Part shown: positions 62,701 to 64,000 of the stretch, piece by piece
Layout: each line of letters begins with the position of its first letter
How positions within the stretch are numbered: position 1 is the first letter of the stretch
NCBI GenBank assembly: GCA_965220505.1
Contig: CBDCQE010000003.1
Location: 955,799-1,019,798, forward strand
Source of the DNA: Bin87 sp965220505
GTDB lineage: Bacteria; Chloroflexota; Dehalococcoidia; Lucifugimonadales; UBA3495
Direction of reading: 5' to 3'
DNA: 64,000 bases
Made by a program: the position numbers and the translations under genes
The notes under the pieces: generated by a model
What the model saw: the letters and a program-made list of their open reading frames with translations, nothing else
The model's database searches: none
What the model was told of the DNA's origin: nothing

Positions 62701-64000
62701 TCGGCGCCGGCGGGGATGCTGACGTTGAAACTGGACGGGGTTGCTGTGTAGTCCACCACGTTGGTTTCGCCGGAACCGGCCACCGCCACGGCGACGGTCT
62801 GTTCCACGCCGAAGCGAGTAGGGCCGTCCACTGTGGCCGTCACCGTGATCGTTGGCGCGGGGTTCACGTCCTCGGCCACGCTGTCGACATCCACACTCAG
62901 GGTAATGGACGTAGGGGCAGCATCGTCGTCGGTGACCGTTACCGAGACCGGATCGATGGTGATGCCCTGGTAATCTCCATCCGGCGATTGCGCCGTATGG
63001 GTAATGGAGGTTTCACGGCTGTCCCCGGGGCTGTCGATGTTGTCGTCCACGCCGGTGACCGTGATGGTTTGCGGCGTGTTCCAGTTGTCCGGAGTGAAAA
63101 CGAGACTGCCTGATGCGCCTGGCTCTTCCTCGCCGACGCTGATTTGAATCGCCGCGCCGTCGCCGGCCGTGGCGGTAACGACAACGTTATGAGTAGGTTC
63201 GCTCTCCAGCACCACATTGTAGGTATCGGCGCCGCCGGCCTCCGCCACGCTGGTGTTGGCCGGGTTGCCGGTCTCCGTGATGATTGCGCCGGCGGAGACA
63301 CCCACCTGGAACACGGCGGACATGCCGTAGAGACGCCCTTTATCGGTTCGATCCATGGATCCATGGGAGATTGGCCGGTCGTTGCCCTCCAGGATGAATC
63401 CCCGGATGACGTACCGGTGACTGGGATCGTCGCTGCCGAGGGTGATGCCGCCAGTATCTTTGGTGCCGTCCGCTTCGCTGCCGGTCAGCACATGGCGGCT
63501 GTCTCCCTCCTGGCCGCCGTGTTCCGTGGTGAAGTTCCCGGCCGACCATAGGTTGTTGGTGACATCTACAGCATCAAGGAAAAAGTGGTAGTTGTTGGCG
63601 ATCCGGCCGCCGTTGAGCCAGTAGATCGGGGTGCCCGATGAGCTGTTGCTCTCGGAGCCGTCGGTGTACCCGGAGCCATCGTGCAGGCCCGTGACCTCGC
63701 GCGCGTCACATTCGGAAGTGGAGCCGAGCACGTTGAACGTATCGGCGTACTGCCGGATGCCGGCGTGTCCGCTCTTTGCCGCGTCCCGCACGAAGGCGTG
63801 GTAGGCGCCGATGCTGGTGGCGCTGGCGTCCCGGGTACCGCTGGTTGCGAACAGCAGGCGGAATTCGTCGCCGGTGGTCAGCCCCTCCGGTTTCAGCGGC
63901 CAATCGCCGGGAACGACATTAGGAGTGGTGTCGGCTTTCAGGATCCGCACCGTCGCAGACCCCTGGGTCGGGTCCGGGTCGAAGTTTTCCGCCGCCAGAG
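59682..64000 (-). CDS. Giant Calx-beta surface protein 3 (5' end outside the window)
   Basis: At least 1439 residues are visible. The frame is open to the window edge and enters in a Calx-beta ending (GSATVRILKAD), so the N-terminus and signal peptide lie beyond it. A WPLKPEGLTTGDEFRLLF domain (about 63915-63290), also in giant 1, comes first. About ten Calx-beta-like repeats of two subtypes and one Cys-bracketed SEVKTWR-type module (61493-61272, here EVTAWRNEHSD) follow. The frame now stops at 59682 in a stretch best read in another frame. It is on the opposite strand to giants 1 and 2 and is more diverged from them. Confidence 0.8.
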   Translation of the reverse strand, partial: LAAENFDPDPTQGSATVRILKADTTPNVVPGDWPLKPEGLTTGDEFRLLFATSGTRDASATSIGAYHAFVRDAAKSGHAGIRQYADTFNVLGSTSECDAREVTGLHDGSGYTDGSESNSSSGTPIYWLNGGRIANNYHFFLDAVDVTNNLWSAGNFTTEHGGQEGDSRHVLTGSEADGTKDTGGITLGSDDPSHRYVIRGFILEGNDRPISHGSMDRTDKGRLYGMSAVFQVGVSAGAIITETGNPANTSVAEAGGADTYNVVLESEPTHNVVVTATAGDGAAIQISVGEEEPGASGSLVFTPDNWNTPQTITVTGVDDNIDSPGDSRETSITHTAQSPDGDYQGITIDPVSVTVTDDDAAPTSITLSVDVDSVAEDVNPAPTITVTATVDGPTRFGVEQTVAVAVAGSGETNVVDYTATPSSFNVSIPAGADTGVGTFSLEPTDDSTEEDDETVTVSGSASPGGATVSPATITITDDDGMAALPVVNFRNPTSSFAEGSGTVNIVLDLDTAPTNAITINYTLSGTATLGTDYTISGVTSNSGTVSVNSGATIANIPVVITEDTAQEGAETIIVTLNRGTGYTVGTTNPAHTRTITDNDSPKATASFAAAASTVGEDAGTTNLVVNFNPVPANAITLRYELLSSGTATLGSDYTVGGSGSGSLRTVSVSQGTSTVNIPITIIDDPTGEGAETVIVRIDNTGGEFRRNEPFVHTLTITDNDGGGGGTPEVSIAAGSAVTEGGTVSFSITANPAPAANLAVTVVVTTSGDFGVTPGTQTVTIPPGGTVRLNLVTTNDSTDETDGSVTATLNDGQGYTVSTTAGSATVAVTDDDLAPACEMPSDAVTVAEVTAWRNEHSDSDHQNRWDQVLAALGVNNGASAMDVATAQSWHSEFNNSKWERTVRTLQALACGATLPAAQMDDPPPQPVITITASPASIAEGGTATFTITASPAPSGSIAVNLDVVETGNFAKPGSAGKGQIGLGKTVTVPTSGTATHTVATVNDSTDEPNGSIAATVNTGTGYTQGSPSSATVTVTDTDNPPRTPPTPTPTPAPAGGSTGSTPQQRPVITISAGTSPITEGDRAAFTINANPAPASPVIVRLMVSQSGNFVDTGEIGGKDIQLTGGSATYPVATVNDNTYENHGSISVRVSSGNGYDIGSPKSATVKVNDDDVPPPEVSISAYSSSPITEGQTATFVITVSPATAKAITIGLSVSDSGSFAAPGSTGAQTVAVAGGTNIYHVATVSDNVDEPDGTITVSVDAGSGYTPGSPSSATVTVQDNDPAPAAASTQHAPLPVVSVFGNGGVTEGGWAHFTITADSEPSTDLEVRLMVKDALNGSNFVAADKEGRQTITIPADSTSADLHVPTIDDNVDEQDGVVTVMVEDSSSKDYEKGSPQMATVRVSDNDEKSTPTPTASDCDSFTDANPNCGTHTDAAPGCP

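Overview
The window is GC-rich and tightly packed. Its first ~28 kb is chromosomal housekeeping and accessory metabolism; the remaining ~36 kb is a repeat-rich accessory island. The best guess for the source is a free-living or host-associated aerobic Chloroflexota (SAR202/Dehalococcoidia-like). This rests on the mix of menaquinone genes, E1 alpha/beta dehydrogenase genes, luciferase-like oxidoreductase, NHL-repeat and amidohydrolase genes, and giant Calx-beta proteins. No rRNA or tRNA gene was seen to confirm it.

Region 1 (1-6.6 kb, + strand) looks like one long operon. It holds the 3' tip of an unknown gene, a UbiA prenyltransferase, the UbiX flavin prenyltransferase, a small DHFR/RibD-like reductase and the UbiE/MenG methyltransferase, which together fit the late steps of menaquinone synthesis. 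DUF502, GatB, SecG and a SAM hydroxide adenosyltransferase follow. Region 2 (6.5-12.9 kb) has a HEPN/MNT pair on the minus strand. Divergent from it is a dehydrogenase E1 alpha/beta operon interrupted by a small retropepsin-like protease and its partner, then a coiled-coil protein, an NHL protein and a luciferase-like enzyme. Region 3 (13-20 kb) carries a tandem pair of very divergent proteins whose motif layout resembles FtsZ/tubulin, an alpha/beta hydrolase, a tiny membrane protein, a protein with a D5-primase-type C-terminus, a medium-chain dehydrogenase and a NYN-domain protein. Region 4 (20.5-28 kb) has an amidohydrolase, a YtxH protein behind a consensus sigma-70 promoter, an enoyl-CoA hydratase, a cupin, a small HTH protein, MutS and a HAD hydrolase.

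Region 5 (28-64 kb) is the island. It opens with a large serine recombinase, a ribbon-helix-helix protein and a MerR-like membrane protein, then a replication-relaxation-type protein divergent from a Uma2 endonuclease. Three giant Calx-beta surface proteins dominate it: 34.0-40.3 kb, 48.6-56.6 kb, and 59.2 kb to the window end. The first two share a ~2.4 kb near-identical 3' block including the downstream terminator. The second carries dikinase-like His-swivel and ATP-grasp domains in front of its repeats. The first starts just after a 13-base poly-C tract placed so that its length would change the N-terminus. Between them lie a second Uma2, fragments of the replication-relaxation gene, two paralogous methyltransferases, a MarR regulator and an intact IS21-family element.

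Four apparent +1 frameshifts between 58.3 and 59.8 kb point either to decay or to a local sequence-quality problem.
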